Source of the DNA: Rhizobium leguminosarum
Lineage (GTDB): Bacteria > Pseudomonadota > Alphaproteobacteria > Rhizobiales > Rhizobiaceae
Length of the DNA: 64,000 nucleotides
NCBI RefSeq assembly: GCF_004123835.1
Contig: NZ_MZMU01000026.1
Coordinates: forward strand, 1 to 64,000
Reading direction: 5' to 3'
Under the pieces are notes generated by a model, which did no database searches, had not been told where the DNA came from, and was given only the letters and a program-made list of their open reading frames with translations. The position numbers were made by a program, and so were the translations under genes. This document shows positions 1 through 8,405 of the stretch, piece after piece (position 1 is the first letter of the stretch; every line of letters begins with the position of its first letter).

Positions 1-44
1 TCGATCCGCTGTAGATCACGCTCGCTCATCGCTATCAGTCCCAT
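1..44 (-). CDS. Transposase N-terminus (ISNCY-like), partial
   Basis: Only the first 14 codons are present: ATG at 42-44 on the minus strand, reading MGLIAMSERDLQRI. Starts of this kind (Met-Ser-Glu-Arg-Asp/Glu-Leu) are typical of integrase-core transposases of the ISNCY group found widely in rhizobia. The catalytic domain lies beyond the left edge. The family assignment rests on this short N-terminus plus the direct repeats just upstream, so it is moderately certain. Confidence 0.55.
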   Translation of the reverse strand, partial: MGLIAMSERDLQRI

Positions 45-125
45 CCGCAATCTCCTACGTCATCAAACGCGGGGAGAGTGACATTCCAACTTTGCAGAAA
101 CAGGACACTTCAACTTTGCGGCTAC
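1..125 (-). mobile_element. End of an ISNCY-like insertion sequence, cut by the window edge
   Basis: The element enters from the left and ends near position 125. It carries the start of a transposase gene (1-44, minus strand). Two near-identical 16-base direct repeats (acattccaactttgca at 81-96 and acacttcaactttgcg around 105-120) lie between the transposase start and the outer tip, as expected for transposase-binding sites in the terminal region of this IS group. The outer tip on the minus strand reads tgtagccgcaaag. The other end, and therefore any target duplication, is outside the window. Confidence 0.6.
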
Positions 126-174
126 ATACATGCATCGCATAAGATAGATTATGGAACAAAAAGATGCTGTTTGA

Positions 175-408
175 TTACAATGGCATACCTTCGTCATCCA
201 TCTCATCGGCCCACTCTTTTAAAATCGGCCTGCCCAAATTTGCGTCTTGACGATCCAGCCCATCGACGAGTTCACCGGCGAATGTGCCCTCATAGAACAG
301 CTGATCCCAGCCAACAGACTCCTTCGAAACCCGTGTCTCGGACGACGCGCGCTTGGCCGCAAAGTCCGGGTCAGAGTGTTGCTTCAACAGGATTCGACGG
401 AAACCCAC
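175..408 (-). CDS. Hypothetical small protein downstream of the MscS gene
   Basis: An open frame of 77 codons from a GTG at 406-408 to TAA at 175. The product is charged and soluble, ends in an acidic stretch (EWADEMDDEGMPL) and has no motif that I recognise. It follows the mechanosensitive channel gene by 16 bases and stops about 50 bases before the IS end. The same frame stays open upstream through the channel gene, so the start is uncertain and the ORF may be the surviving tail of a longer gene rather than an independent one. Confidence 0.3.
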   Translation of the reverse strand: MGFRRILLKQHSDPDFAAKRASSETRVSKESVGWDQLFYEGTFAGELVDGLDRQDANLGRPILKEWADEMDDEGMPL

Positions 409-424
409 ATGGCGCTCGGCGCCG

Positions 425-2575
425 CTATTCCTCAAGTGTCGAGATGACTTTCGATGGTCTTTGTAGCTCCGAGGCGGCAGCGGTTGCCGCGGCATCGGCG
501 GGACCGCCGGAAACATGAACCGTCGGCGTTGCAAACTGGATGCCTTTTTCCGCGAATGTCTTCTTGAGCATGGCGAGCGCCTTTCGGCGAACGCCGAACT
601 GTTCGCCGGGTTTCGCCATGAACTTCAGCCGAATCTGCACGCCGTAGTCCGCCATCTGCTCGATCCCCTGCATTTTCAGGGGCTCGATGATGTTAGGCCC
701 GAGTTCAGCATCCTCCAGAAGCTCAACGCCGATGCGCTTGATGGTCTTGCGGACCTCTTCAAGATCGCTGTCATAATTCAGGGTGAGCGTAATGATATCG
801 ATGACCCAGTCGCGGCTGAGGTTTTGCACCGCGCCGAGTTCGCCGAAGGGAACGATGGTGACCGGACCGCGATGGTGTCGTAAGCGGATCGATCGCAGCG
901 AGAAACCTTCGACCGTCCCTTTATATTTTGCCGCCTGGATGTATTCGCCGATGCGAAAGGCATCGTCGAACAGATAAAAGACGCCTGAGATGATGTCCTT
1001 GACGAGTGTTTGGGCACCGAAGCCGACAGCTATGCCGACGACACCAGCGCCCGCCAGCAGCGGTCCGATCTGAATGCCAACGGCATCCAGGATCATCAGG
1101 AAGCCGACAGCTCCGATCGCCAGGAACAGTACATTGCGAAGAATGGGCAGGAGAGTATTCAACCGCTGACGCCGGCGCGCGTCGGGTCCGTCCTGATGCC
1201 CCGCCTGCACGCTTCGCGACGCTACAGCCATCTGACTGTCGATCAGCGTGCTTGCGAGCTTCCAGATAACGTCGGTCACCAGCAGCACGATAACAATGCG
1301 GATTCCTGCGCGGATCAAACGCGTGGTCACCGTTTCGGCTGCGGCGAGGTCACTGAGATTGACATTCCAGGCGCGGGCAATGAGCAGCGCAGCGACCACA
1401 ATGAGGCCGTTCCGCAGCGTTTGCATAATGACAACGGACCATCCGACGATGGCCGGATCTTCGACCGCCTGCCCCTCCCCGGATTGAATAATGCGACGAA
1501 TGACATCACGAGCCACCGAAACGGTAAGAGGCAGAAGCGCAATGATGATCACCGTCCAGAATGCCCCGTGGAGCCCGGATAGCCATAACAGCCACGATAG
1601 CATGATGCTGGCGCTGAAGCCGACACAGACCAGCCGGCTCACCGGCGGCCCGTCAGAACGAAAATGCCGCAGCCAGATCATAACGATCAAAGCGATTGAA
1701 ACGACACCAAGCCATGCTGCAGTAAAGAGGTCGACCAAGATCGGTGAAGCTCGGATCGTCCCGATCACTTCGATGGTGGCCCAGCCAGCCGCCAGCACTG
1801 CGACGATTCCGAGGAGCCAGTAGTACCAGAACCAGGCAAGCGAGGTGACAAGCGTTAAAAGCCGCATATGCGGCAGGCGGGCGCCTGGCGCGATGACAAT
1901 ACGGCCGACGAGCACGCCAAGGCGCACCATGAGCGCGGCCGATAGCAGTATGAGGGCGATATCGCGAAACACGGCAGGCCATGGAAAGAGGATAAACGCG
2001 CCGAGACTTCCGATCAGGTAACCGACCAACGCGAGAAGACCCATTGAAAGCCGGGCGGCGTGGAGCTTGATCCGCTGCCGGACGGTGTCGGCGGGCGCGT
2101 TCAACACAAAATGGAGCAGCCCTCGCCCTGACCACCAGGCAAGGCGCTGCGCAACGAACCCGCCTGCGACGAAGAGTATGACCGCCAAGATCAGGCCGAC
2201 AGGTTCGATACGGTCATCCGTTTGGAAGACCCGGATCGCCGACTGGATCTGCCCGGGAAGGGTCGGAACGGCATCGACGAGTGTGAGCAACCTCTGGCGC
2301 AAATCCTGTAGTGACGTGGCAATCGACGTCGGTGCCGCCTCTTGCGAGACTGCTACTGGCTGCGCCGGTTCCTGATTGCCCGGAACGATCCGATTGACCA
2401 GTGCTCGTCCGGAGTCATCATTCGGCAATTCGATAATAACCCGGATCGGTGCCGTGGAATTGGTCGGCTCAGCCGCCGAGGCGAGGTTTGCGCTCGCGAG
2501 CAGAAGCGTTGAAAATACCAGCGTCAGGAATGTGGATACTCTGCGGAGGGGATGACGGTCGTCGTTGATGCGCAT
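425..2575 (-). CDS. Mechanosensitive ion channel, MscS family (large)
   Basis: A 716-residue inner-membrane protein. It begins with a signal-like segment (about residues 15-34), then a poorly conserved periplasmic stretch rich in Ser/Thr/Pro/Gln, about ten hydrophobic segments, and a C-terminal MscS core. The pore-lining helix with regularly spaced Gly and Ala (LLAGAGVVGIAVGFGAQTL) and the following beta-domain with FRIGEYI lie roughly at residues 505-570, and the alpha/beta domain ends near residue 690. MscS-like channels open under membrane tension and release solutes on osmotic downshift. The size and extra N-terminal helices place it with the larger MscS paralogs (YbdG/YnaI or MscK-like), not with minimal MscS. 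It is transcribed alone, 139 bases downstream of an oppositely unrelated epoxide hydrolase gene on the same strand. Confidence 0.9.
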   Translation of the reverse strand: MRINDDRHPLRRVSTFLTLVFSTLLLASANLASAAEPTNSTAPIRVIIELPNDDSGRALVNRIVPGNQEPAQPVAVSQEAAPTSIATSLQDLRQRLLTLVDAVPTLPGQIQSAIRVFQTDDRIEPVGLILAVILFVAGGFVAQRLAWWSGRGLLHFVLNAPADTVRQRIKLHAARLSMGLLALVGYLIGSLGAFILFPWPAVFRDIALILLSAALMVRLGVLVGRIVIAPGARLPHMRLLTLVTSLAWFWYYWLLGIVAVLAAGWATIEVIGTIRASPILVDLFTAAWLGVVSIALIVMIWLRHFRSDGPPVSRLVCVGFSASIMLSWLLWLSGLHGAFWTVIIIALLPLTVSVARDVIRRIIQSGEGQAVEDPAIVGWSVVIMQTLRNGLIVVAALLIARAWNVNLSDLAAAETVTTRLIRAGIRIVIVLLVTDVIWKLASTLIDSQMAVASRSVQAGHQDGPDARRRQRLNTLLPILRNVLFLAIGAVGFLMILDAVGIQIGPLLAGAGVVGIAVGFGAQTLVKDIISGVFYLFDDAFRIGEYIQAAKYKGTVEGFSLRSIRLRHHRGPVTIVPFGELGAVQNLSRDWVIDIITLTLNYDSDLEEVRKTIKRIGVELLEDAELGPNIIEPLKMQGIEQMADYGVQIRLKFMAKPGEQFGVRRKALAMLKKTFAEKGIQFATPTVHVSGGPADAAATAAASELQRPSKVISTLEE

Positions 2576-2714
2576 ATAGCCGTGGTCCCCGCGACGTTGT
2601 CGTCGCTTTTGCTGGGTTGGTCGAAACTTCGGACTTTGTGCAGCGTTGCACGACCAACGTCAATCGACGAACCGGTCTCGGGGACGCAGACTGCGAACCA
2701 AAGGTCAGGCGGCG

Positions 2715-4025
2715 CTAAGACCGCAAGCTTCTGAAGGCGTCCCGGATCTCTTGACTGAAGAGTTCTGGCTCCTCCCAGGCAGCGAAGTGACCGCCCTTGG
2801 AGGCGCGATTGTAATAGATGAGCGTCGGATAGGCCTTCGACAGCCAATGCTTTGGCGGCTTGTAGACCTCTCCGGGAAACACTGTGACCGCGACCGGGAC
2901 TTTGACTTCCGTAAGCTTCGCGCCCGACATGGCGTTTTCCCAATAGATGCGACCGCTGGAGGGGCCGGTGTTCGTCAGCCAATACAGTGTGATGTTGTCG
3001 AGGATGGCATCCTTGCCAAGAGCCTGTTCGGGATCGCCGCGTGTATACACCCAGTCGGCGATCTTGTCGTAGAGCCAGGCGGCCAGGCCGACCGGAGAAT
3101 CCGCAATGCCGTAGCCGACTGTCTCCGGCCGCGTGCTCATGATCGCCGCGTAGCCGAAGCCGTTGTTAAGGAAGTCCCGGGCCTCGTCGAAGACGACCTT
3201 CTCGTCCTGAGACAAGCTGTCGGGAGCCGGCCCTCCATTTTTAAGAGCCTGGGCTGCGTCCGCTGGGAAGGTCGTGGCACGCTCGACCCTGTTGACGTGG
3301 ATTGCGAGCAGCCCATCGGGCGCCTGGCGACCCAAGGCGTCGCTGATGATCGCGCCCCAGTCGCCGCCTTGCGAGACATAGCGGTCATAGTTCAGACGCT
3401 TCATCAGCACGTCCCAGGCAGCCGCGATCCGCGGGGGGGTCCAACCCGTCGCTGGCGGTTTCCCGGAGAAACCGAATCCTGGAATCGACGGGATCACCAG
3501 GTGGAAGGCATCGTCCGCCGTGCCGCCATGCGCCGTCGGATCCGTCAGCGGCCCGATGACATCAAGCAGTTCAAAGACCGAACCTGGCCAGCCGTGGGTC
3601 ATGATCAGCGGCAGCGCGTTTTCATGGCGGGAACGGACATGGATGAAATGGATGTCGAGTCCGTCGATGTTGGTGAGAAACTGCGGAAAACTGTTGAGCC
3701 TGCTCTCCGCCTTCCGCCAGTCGTAAGACGACTGCCAGTAGCCCACCAGCTCCTTCAGCCTGTCGGGCTGGACGCCCTGCGAACGATCCATGACGGTTTC
3801 GCCGTCGGGCCAGCGGGTCTCGGCAAGGCGCCGCCTGAGGTCTGTAAGCGCTGCCTCGGAGACCTCAACCTTGAACGGCCGGATCTCCCCGGAGGCGCCG
3901 ACGACGACATCTGCGGCGGCGGACGCGCGTGGAAAGAGAGCGGCGGATAGGCCGACCGCAGCACTGCCCAACAGCAGCGAGCGTCGCGATACATCCCCGC
4001 GTTTCAAAGCGTTCAGCAGGGCCAT
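2715..4025 (-). CDS. Epoxide hydrolase-like protein, Tat-exported
   Basis: A 436-residue alpha/beta-hydrolase with an N-terminal twin-arginine signal (SRRSLLLG at residues 13-20, followed by a hydrophobic run and an ASAA cleavage region), so it should be exported folded. Residues about 45-155 match the epoxide hydrolase N-terminal (EHN) domain. The core shows the oxyanion motif HGWPGS, the nucleophile elbow GGDWGA (Asp as nucleophile) and a C-terminal GGHFAAWEEPE that supplies the catalytic His. Such enzymes open epoxide rings by adding water; the natural substrate cannot be read from sequence. Epoxide hydrolases and other hydrolases cluster here (a further alpha/beta-hydrolase at 4.9 kb and a VOC protein at 4.2 kb), suggesting a detoxification patch. 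Confidence 0.88.
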   Translation of the reverse strand: MALLNALKRGDVSRRSLLLGSAAVGLSAALFPRASAAADVVVGASGEIRPFKVEVSEAALTDLRRRLAETRWPDGETVMDRSQGVQPDRLKELVGYWQSSYDWRKAESRLNSFPQFLTNIDGLDIHFIHVRSRHENALPLIMTHGWPGSVFELLDVIGPLTDPTAHGGTADDAFHLVIPSIPGFGFSGKPPATGWTPPRIAAAWDVLMKRLNYDRYVSQGGDWGAIISDALGRQAPDGLLAIHVNRVERATTFPADAAQALKNGGPAPDSLSQDEKVVFDEARDFLNNGFGYAAIMSTRPETVGYGIADSPVGLAAWLYDKIADWVYTRGDPEQALGKDAILDNITLYWLTNTGPSSGRIYWENAMSGAKLTEVKVPVAVTVFPGEVYKPPKHWLSKAYPTLIYYNRASKGGHFAAWEEPELFSQEIRDAFRSLRS

Positions 4026-4185
4026 GACACGTGTCCTTTCATGACATGCTCGGCTGCTCGGCAGCTGCGCTCTGAAGCGACAGAACGCTCGCTGCCATAA
4101 TGAGGTGGTTCAATTTCACGATACTATCCTCCTGGGGTGCTGGGGAGGGAACCGATGGCCCTGCCCCGCTTCAATGCCGAAAACG

Positions 4186-4629
4186 TCAGGCCGCGTCCGC
4201 GCCGGAACGAAAGATCAGAAACTTGTTGCCTTCGGGATCGCGAAAATAGGCGCAGTAAGGACCCGTGCCGTTCTCGCCGCGCGGACCAGGAGCCCCTTCG
4301 TCCGAGCCACCCGCCGCCAATGCAGTTGCATGGGCTTCGTCGACCTTTGAACGGGACGGAGCTTCGAAAGCAATCATACCACCGTTACCGACGGTGGCAG
4401 GGCGGCCATCGAACGGCTTGATGATACCGAATTCGAGCGTGCGATGACCGTAGTAGATGGCTCGGTTGGGCTGGACGAGGACTCGTCCGATCCCGAACAC
4501 GGCCAGAAGCTTGTCGTAGAATACCGAGGCGGCATCCAGATCGTTCGTGCCGACAGTGGCGTGGCCCGGGAGGCCGCGGACCTTGTCGGGGGCGGCCGCA
4601 ACCTGTCTGCTTTGGGTAATGCCAGTCAT
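4186..4629 (-). CDS. VOC (glyoxalase/bleomycin resistance) family protein
   Basis: A 147-residue protein with the paired beta-alpha-beta-beta-beta pattern of the vicinal oxygen chelate fold: an N-terminal strand with HATVGTNDLDAASVFYDKLL (a metal His) and a C-terminal strand with YFRDPEGNKFLIF. The family includes glyoxalase I, dioxygenases and antibiotic-binding proteins; the short single-module length fits the small glyoxalase-like proteins that usually dimerise. It faces the alpha/beta-hydrolase gene at 4933, leaving a 303-base intergenic region that contains a long inverted repeat. Confidence 0.85.
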   Translation of the reverse strand: MTGITQSRQVAAAPDKVRGLPGHATVGTNDLDAASVFYDKLLAVFGIGRVLVQPNRAIYYGHRTLEFGIIKPFDGRPATVGNGGMIAFEAPSRSKVDEAHATALAAGGSDEGAPGPRGENGTGPYCAYFRDPEGNKFLIFRSGADAA

Positions 4630-4751
4630 ATCAGTTCTTCCTTATATTGTCGCGGCCGACGCTCTGCCTTCCGCAAGCAAACACCAACGAGCTGTCTCAA
4701 ATCGGCGGCTGGTGGATATTTGGGCGGGTCGACGGCCGGCCGGCACCTGGG

Positions 4752-4840
4752 GAAAGTGAGAGGCACCCTCTCGTTCAGATGTCAGCCTTGGGCAGCCGGG
4801 TTGCAGCGCTGCCGCCGTCGAGAGGGTTCCTCTCACTTTC
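4752..4840. repeat. Long palindromic element (22-bp arms, 21/22 matched)
   Basis: The left arm 4752-4773 (gaaagtgagaggcaccctct plus cg) and the right arm 4819-4840 are inverted copies that differ at one position. The 45-base centre holds a second, shorter inverted pair (ggcagc / gctgcc). As RNA this would fold into one long hairpin. Size and build resemble the short palindromic interspersed repeats (RIME/ERIC-like) known in rhizobia, but I see no second copy in this window. It sits 93 bases before the start of the hydrolase gene at 4933. Confidence 0.75.
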
Positions 4841-4932
4841 TCCGGCTACCGCGGGCTGACGCCATGCTCAATTATTTGTGGAGACAGCCGGCTTTTGGGC
4901 TTTGGCTGACCGCCGTTCAGAAAGGAGATCCT

Positions 4933-5880
4933 ATGTCTAAGGACAAAACCGCAAATGCTGCATCAGTCGCAGCAACTCCGTCTTCCCACACGGCTGAAGC
5001 CTTCGCTTCTACGCAAGGCGCGCAAGACATCGTCGACTTCATCGAGATCGACGAAGTCCTGACGCTGAGGAGGATGATTGTCCGCGCCCCCGCGCCAAAA
5101 GGCACCGTGCTTTTCCTGCATGGGTTTCCGGAAACACTGGCGGTGTGGAAGGACATGGCGACAACGCTTGCTCGCGACTACGACGTCCATGCCTTCGATT
5201 GGCCGGGCTACGGGCAGTCGTCACGCCCGGCTTTCGAGCGGTTTTCTTACGCGCCGAAGGCGTACGCCCAAGTGTTGAAGGCCTATATCGAACGGGCAGG
5301 CATCGACCGGTCGAAGCTCGTGATCTACGCGACTGACATCGGCGCCCTGCCCGTCCTGCTGCTTGCTATCGACGAGCCGACGATCGCCAGGCAGATCATC
5401 GTTGGTGACTTCGCGCCGCTCGACCGGCCGCAATACATGTGGGAGAATCTGCAGAACCTCAAAGCCGAGCCGACCGCCTCGCCGACCCGCGCCTACATGA
5501 ACAAGACGAGCGACGAGATCCTTCAGAACGTGCACAGGCGCGGCCTCTCGCCCGCTGAGCAATTCGATCTGCCGGCTGACGTCCAGCAGGACATGACCCG
5601 TTCGTGGAGCCTTGACGGAATGACTTCAGCGGATGCCTTCGCCCATTACTACGCGAATTTCACCCGCGATCAGCATTATCTCGAGGCCAACCTCACCCGG
5701 CTGAAGACGCCCGTGAAGGTGATATGGGGCGAGAAGGACATCTACATCGCAAGGGAAATGGGCATAGAGTTCGCCGGCAAGATCGGTGCAAAAGTCGATA
5801 TCCTTTCAGGTATCGGTCATTTCCCGCATCTTCAGAACCCGAAACAAATAGTTGAAGAGATCCACGCATCATTCAGATAA
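4933..5880 (+). CDS. Alpha/beta-fold hydrolase
   Basis: A 315-residue protein. The ATG at 4933 is chosen because aaaggag lies seven bases upstream (4920-4926); the open frame continues further 5' but through the palindromic element. After a Ser/Ala-rich leader of about 35 residues the fold shows FLHGFPE (oxyanion loop), a nucleophile region around YATDIGALP where Asp replaces the usual Ser, and a late GHFPHLQNP carrying the catalytic His. The Asp nucleophile suggests a haloalkane dehalogenase or epoxide hydrolase type of reaction. The C-terminus overlaps the end of the convergent LysR gene by 12 bases. Confidence 0.85.
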   Translation: MSKDKTANAASVAATPSSHTAEAFASTQGAQDIVDFIEIDEVLTLRRMIVRAPAPKGTVLFLHGFPETLAVWKDMATTLARDYDVHAFDWPGYGQSSRPAFERFSYAPKAYAQVLKAYIERAGIDRSKLVIYATDIGALPVLLLAIDEPTIARQIIVGDFAPLDRPQYMWENLQNLKAEPTASPTRAYMNKTSDEILQNVHRRGLSPAEQFDLPADVQQDMTRSWSLDGMTSADAFAHYYANFTRDQHYLEANLTRLKTPVKVIWGEKDIYIAREMGIEFAGKIGAKVDILSGIGHFPHLQNPKQIVEEIHASFR

Positions 5881-6762
5881 TGTTTGATAATATTCGTAAT
5901 GACGCGCGCGCAGCCGCGGCAATGCCCAGTCGACGAAAGCCCGTACCTTCAAGGCGAGAAGCCCCTGCCGCACGTAGACGATATGAATGGGCTGGGGTGG
6001 GCCGTCGCAATCACGGAGGATGGGGATGAGCGCGCCAGACGCCAGCTCGTCTGGAATCTGATAGTCGAACAGCCGCGCGATCCCCGCCCCACCGACCGCC
6101 GCCGCGACACAGTTCGCCGCCGTATTCACCTCGAGCCGGTTGCGGGGCATCGCCTCTATCGGCGTGCCGTCGACGTCAAACGTCCAGAAGAATGTTCGCT
6201 TGTTGAAGACGATCCCGTCTCGATCGATGAGATCGCCGGGACGCTCGGGCATGCCATGCCGCTGGAGATAGACGGGGCTCGCGCAGGTCAGCAGGCGGAA
6301 TTCGCCGACCTTGACGGCATGGAGGGCGCTGTCGGCGAGGTCGCCGAGACGGAGCGCGATATCCACCTGCTCGGACACGAGATCGACCGTGCGGTCGAGC
6401 GACAGAAGGTTCAGCGACACCTCCGGGTATTTGTCCATGAAACTCAGCGCAATGGGCAGCACGTATCGGCTCCCGTATTCGATCGGCATCGTGATCGTCA
6501 GCACGCCTCTGGGCGTCTGGTATTCCCCCGACGCTCGTCGTTCGGCCTCATCGAGATCCGCCATGATCTTTCGAGCGGCGTCAACATAGTCGCGCCCGGC
6601 ATCGGTGAGCTGCAGATTGCGGCTGGTGCGGACGATGAGGTTTGCCCCAAGATGCCGCTCAAGTTCGGCGACCTTGCGGCTGACGCTGGGCAATGGCGCG
6701 TTCAACTTCCTGCTGCCGGCCGAGATGCTCCCGGCGTCGACGACGGCCAGCAATATGCGCAT
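5869..6762 (-). CDS. LysR-family transcriptional regulator
   Basis: A 297-residue regulator with the N-terminal winged helix-turn-helix (residues 1-60, including GSRKLNAPLPSVSRKVAELE) and a C-terminal periplasmic-binding-like effector domain from about residue 85. The sub-type resembles the many AaeR/YafC-like regulators with VPIALSFMDKYPEVSLNL. The frame stays open upstream without an ATG or GTG, so the ATG at 6762 is the only standard start. It ends convergently with the hydrolase at 4933-5880; it may control that hydrolase or the DUF599 gene, but nothing in the sequence shows which. Confidence 0.88.
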   Translation of the reverse strand: MRILLAVVDAGSISAGSRKLNAPLPSVSRKVAELERHLGANLIVRTSRNLQLTDAGRDYVDAARKIMADLDEAERRASGEYQTPRGVLTITMPIEYGSRYVLPIALSFMDKYPEVSLNLLSLDRTVDLVSEQVDIALRLGDLADSALHAVKVGEFRLLTCASPVYLQRHGMPERPGDLIDRDGIVFNKRTFFWTFDVDGTPIEAMPRNRLEVNTAANCVAAAVGGAGIARLFDYQIPDELASGALIPILRDCDGPPQPIHIVYVRQGLLALKVRAFVDWALPRLRARHYEYYQTLSE

Positions 6763-6882
6763 CGCTTCGACGATCCATCGGACACCGCCAATAAGATACC
6801 GCTTCTGTTTTGTCGTTCGAGCGCCGCGGCTGCCACACCGGTCGCAAACAAATTCCGCTTCAGCCCAGCTTAAGGCTCGGCT

Positions 6883-7572
6883 CTAGTCAAGCAGCTTGCG
6901 TATGGCCATGATCCCTTTCGCAGCATCCGACCAGGATTGACGCCTGATCAACACGCCGACGCTCAGGATGGTCGCAACAGCGAAGGGGATTGGCCCGAGG
7001 AACCAGAAGGCGGCTGCGAAGGTGAAGTAATAAGACCGGACGCCGACACTGAACGATCGAAGCGCAGGGTTCAAAACCAGGGTCAGGGCGTTCGTCCAGC
7101 CGGCGATGTCCCTCTCCTCATCGCGGGATGGGCTCGCCCCGATCGCCGCCAGGCAGTAGTTGATCTGCCGGACCGCCCAGATGAAATCGGATAGGCCCCG
7201 CAGCAGCGTCGCCATGATCAGGAGGACCTTGCATTGGAAAAACCACGCCGGGTCCTGGGCCGCAAACACCGCGATCAGGCCACCCGATCCATAGTTCGGC
7301 TCCATGAACAGCGCGCCGCTCAGCCCAACGATGACGATGAGATTGGCGGAGCCGAAGAAGGATGCCGAATTGATCGTGTGCCCGAGGATTGCGGCATCGC
7401 CGATGAAATTGTTGTCTCGCGTCAGCACCTCCCGCATCCAGGCGGCGCGAACGCGCACCATATCAACGGAAAGGCTATCGTTCTTCCTCGGCCACCCCGC
7501 CGCCATCAAAGGCTCGACCGCCACCCAGACGAGAAGGAAGAAAACGATCGCCGCGACGTTCAGAAAATCCAT
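6883..7572 (-). CDS. DUF599 domain membrane protein
   Basis: A 229-residue inner-membrane protein with four clear hydrophobic segments (near residues 5-25, 65-90, 110-130 and 185-210) and the conserved regions of DUF599 (RAAWMREVLTRDNNFIGD, NSASFFGSANL and a late FTFAAAFWFLGP). The family has no experimentally defined role that I can cite. It is followed on the same strand, after 120 bases, by the LysR gene. Confidence 0.85.
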   Translation of the reverse strand: MDFLNVAAIVFFLLVWVAVEPLMAAGWPRKNDSLSVDMVRVRAAWMREVLTRDNNFIGDAAILGHTINSASFFGSANLIVIVGLSGALFMEPNYGSGGLIAVFAAQDPAWFFQCKVLLIMATLLRGLSDFIWAVRQINYCLAAIGASPSRDEERDIAGWTNALTLVLNPALRSFSVGVRSYYFTFAAAFWFLGPIPFAVATILSVGVLIRRQSWSDAAKGIMAIRKLLD

Positions 7573-7731
7573 GGTGCCCCCAAACCGACTGTGGATTTTT
7601 TCTGAACAGTACTTCGAGCTAACGGTAGCTCCAAGCGTATACGGTGGCGGTATCGCGGGCGTCGCCGGCGCTGACTACGCCCGCCACATTGGCCAAGGGT
7701 TAAAGGGTGCCCTTCTAATCGCGTCGCTTGG

Positions 7732-8043
7732 CTAGTAGAGCGCTGCCAAATCACGCCGGCCATCGACGACGTGAACGATCTCCATGATCTCGATGGGACC
7801 ATCATCCGTGTTGGGATGCGTTTGATAGAGGATCACATAGGGCGCCTCGACCAGCATGCGGGCGGCCGGACGGATCTCCGGATGACGCTGGCCCAGGCGC
7901 GGCTGCTCGATCAGCGAGGTGGTCTTGATACGGAACCGCTGGAAATACCGCTCGGCGGCCTGCGGCTGCTCGCGGGCGATGTCGACGTAGATTTTCTTCG
8001 CGCCGGCACGGGCGGCGGGTGTCCAGATCAGCTTAGCGGGCAT
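7732..8043 (-). CDS. parE: Type II toxin, ParE/RelE superfamily
   Basis: A 103-residue small basic protein starting at the ATG at 8041-8043. It has the ParE/RelE pattern: an N-terminal LIWTPAARAGAKKIY, a central helix pair, RLGQRHPEIRPAARM and a C-terminal strand pair EIMEIVHVVDGRRDLAAL. ParE-type toxins usually block DNA gyrase, RelE-type ones cleave mRNA at the ribosome; the target cannot be decided here. The gene overlaps its antitoxin by 11 bases (8033-8043), the usual translationally coupled order antitoxin then toxin. This toxin ParE is unrelated to topoisomerase subunit ParE at 59 kb. Confidence 0.88.
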   Translation of the reverse strand: MPAKLIWTPAARAGAKKIYVDIAREQPQAAERYFQRFRIKTTSLIEQPRLGQRHPEIRPAARMLVEAPYVILYQTHPNTDDGPIEIMEIVHVVDGRRDLAALY

Positions 8044-8314
8044 GCGAGGCGGTAGACTTGGCTTCCTGGCGCGCCTCTTCAAGCGCATCATCAAAGTCGG
8101 CCGGGATGGCCGTGCCGCTCGCCTTGCCTTCGGACCACAGGGCCCGCAGACGCTGGATGTCGCCCTTGCGGGTTTCCCATTTGGCTGACCAGTCACGCAT
8201 GGCTTCGCGGATTACTTCGCTGCTGCTGGCATAGGCACCGCTGTTGACCGCGTCGCGAAGCAGGTCCGCCTGCTGCGGCGTCATTGAGACGCTGATCTTT
8301 TCAACATTGGCCAT
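8033..8314 (-). CDS. parD: Antitoxin, ParD family (CopG/ribbon-helix-helix)
   Basis: A 93-residue protein with an N-terminal ribbon-helix-helix DNA-binding domain (EKISVSMTPQQADLLRDAV, then GAYASSSEVIREAMRDW) and a charged, helical C-terminal half that would wrap the toxin. The ATG at 8314 is preferred over a GTG two codons upstream because ggaggt lies four bases before it. A perfect inverted repeat just upstream (8334-8354) is the expected autoregulatory operator. Confidence 0.9.
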   Translation of the reverse strand: MANVEKISVSMTPQQADLLRDAVNSGAYASSSEVIREAMRDWSAKWETRKGDIQRLRALWSEGKASGTAIPADFDDALEEARQEAKSTASHAR

Positions 8315-8333
8315 GTGCACCTCCAGACTCTTG

Positions 8334-8354
8334 TGGTGGTAAAGATTACCACCA
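8334..8354. promoter_or_regulatory. Putative ParD operator: perfect 9-bp inverted repeat
   Basis: tggtggtaa (8334-8342), a three-base spacer, then ttaccacca (8346-8354), a perfect inverted pair 20 bases before the antitoxin ATG. Ribbon-helix-helix antitoxins bind such short palindromes over their own promoters. Binding itself is inferred from position. Confidence 0.7.
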
Positions 8355-8405
8355 GCCTGACGGTCTTGCCAAGCTTTTCGCGCATGAAAGATCTGGTGAG
8401 GTCCT

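Noticed and set aside
2646..3950. 434-codon plus-strand frame over the epoxide hydrolase gene
   Set aside because: It mirrors a gene with clear hydrolase motifs and a Tat signal on the other strand; its own translation is Arg/Gly/Val-rich without any domain.
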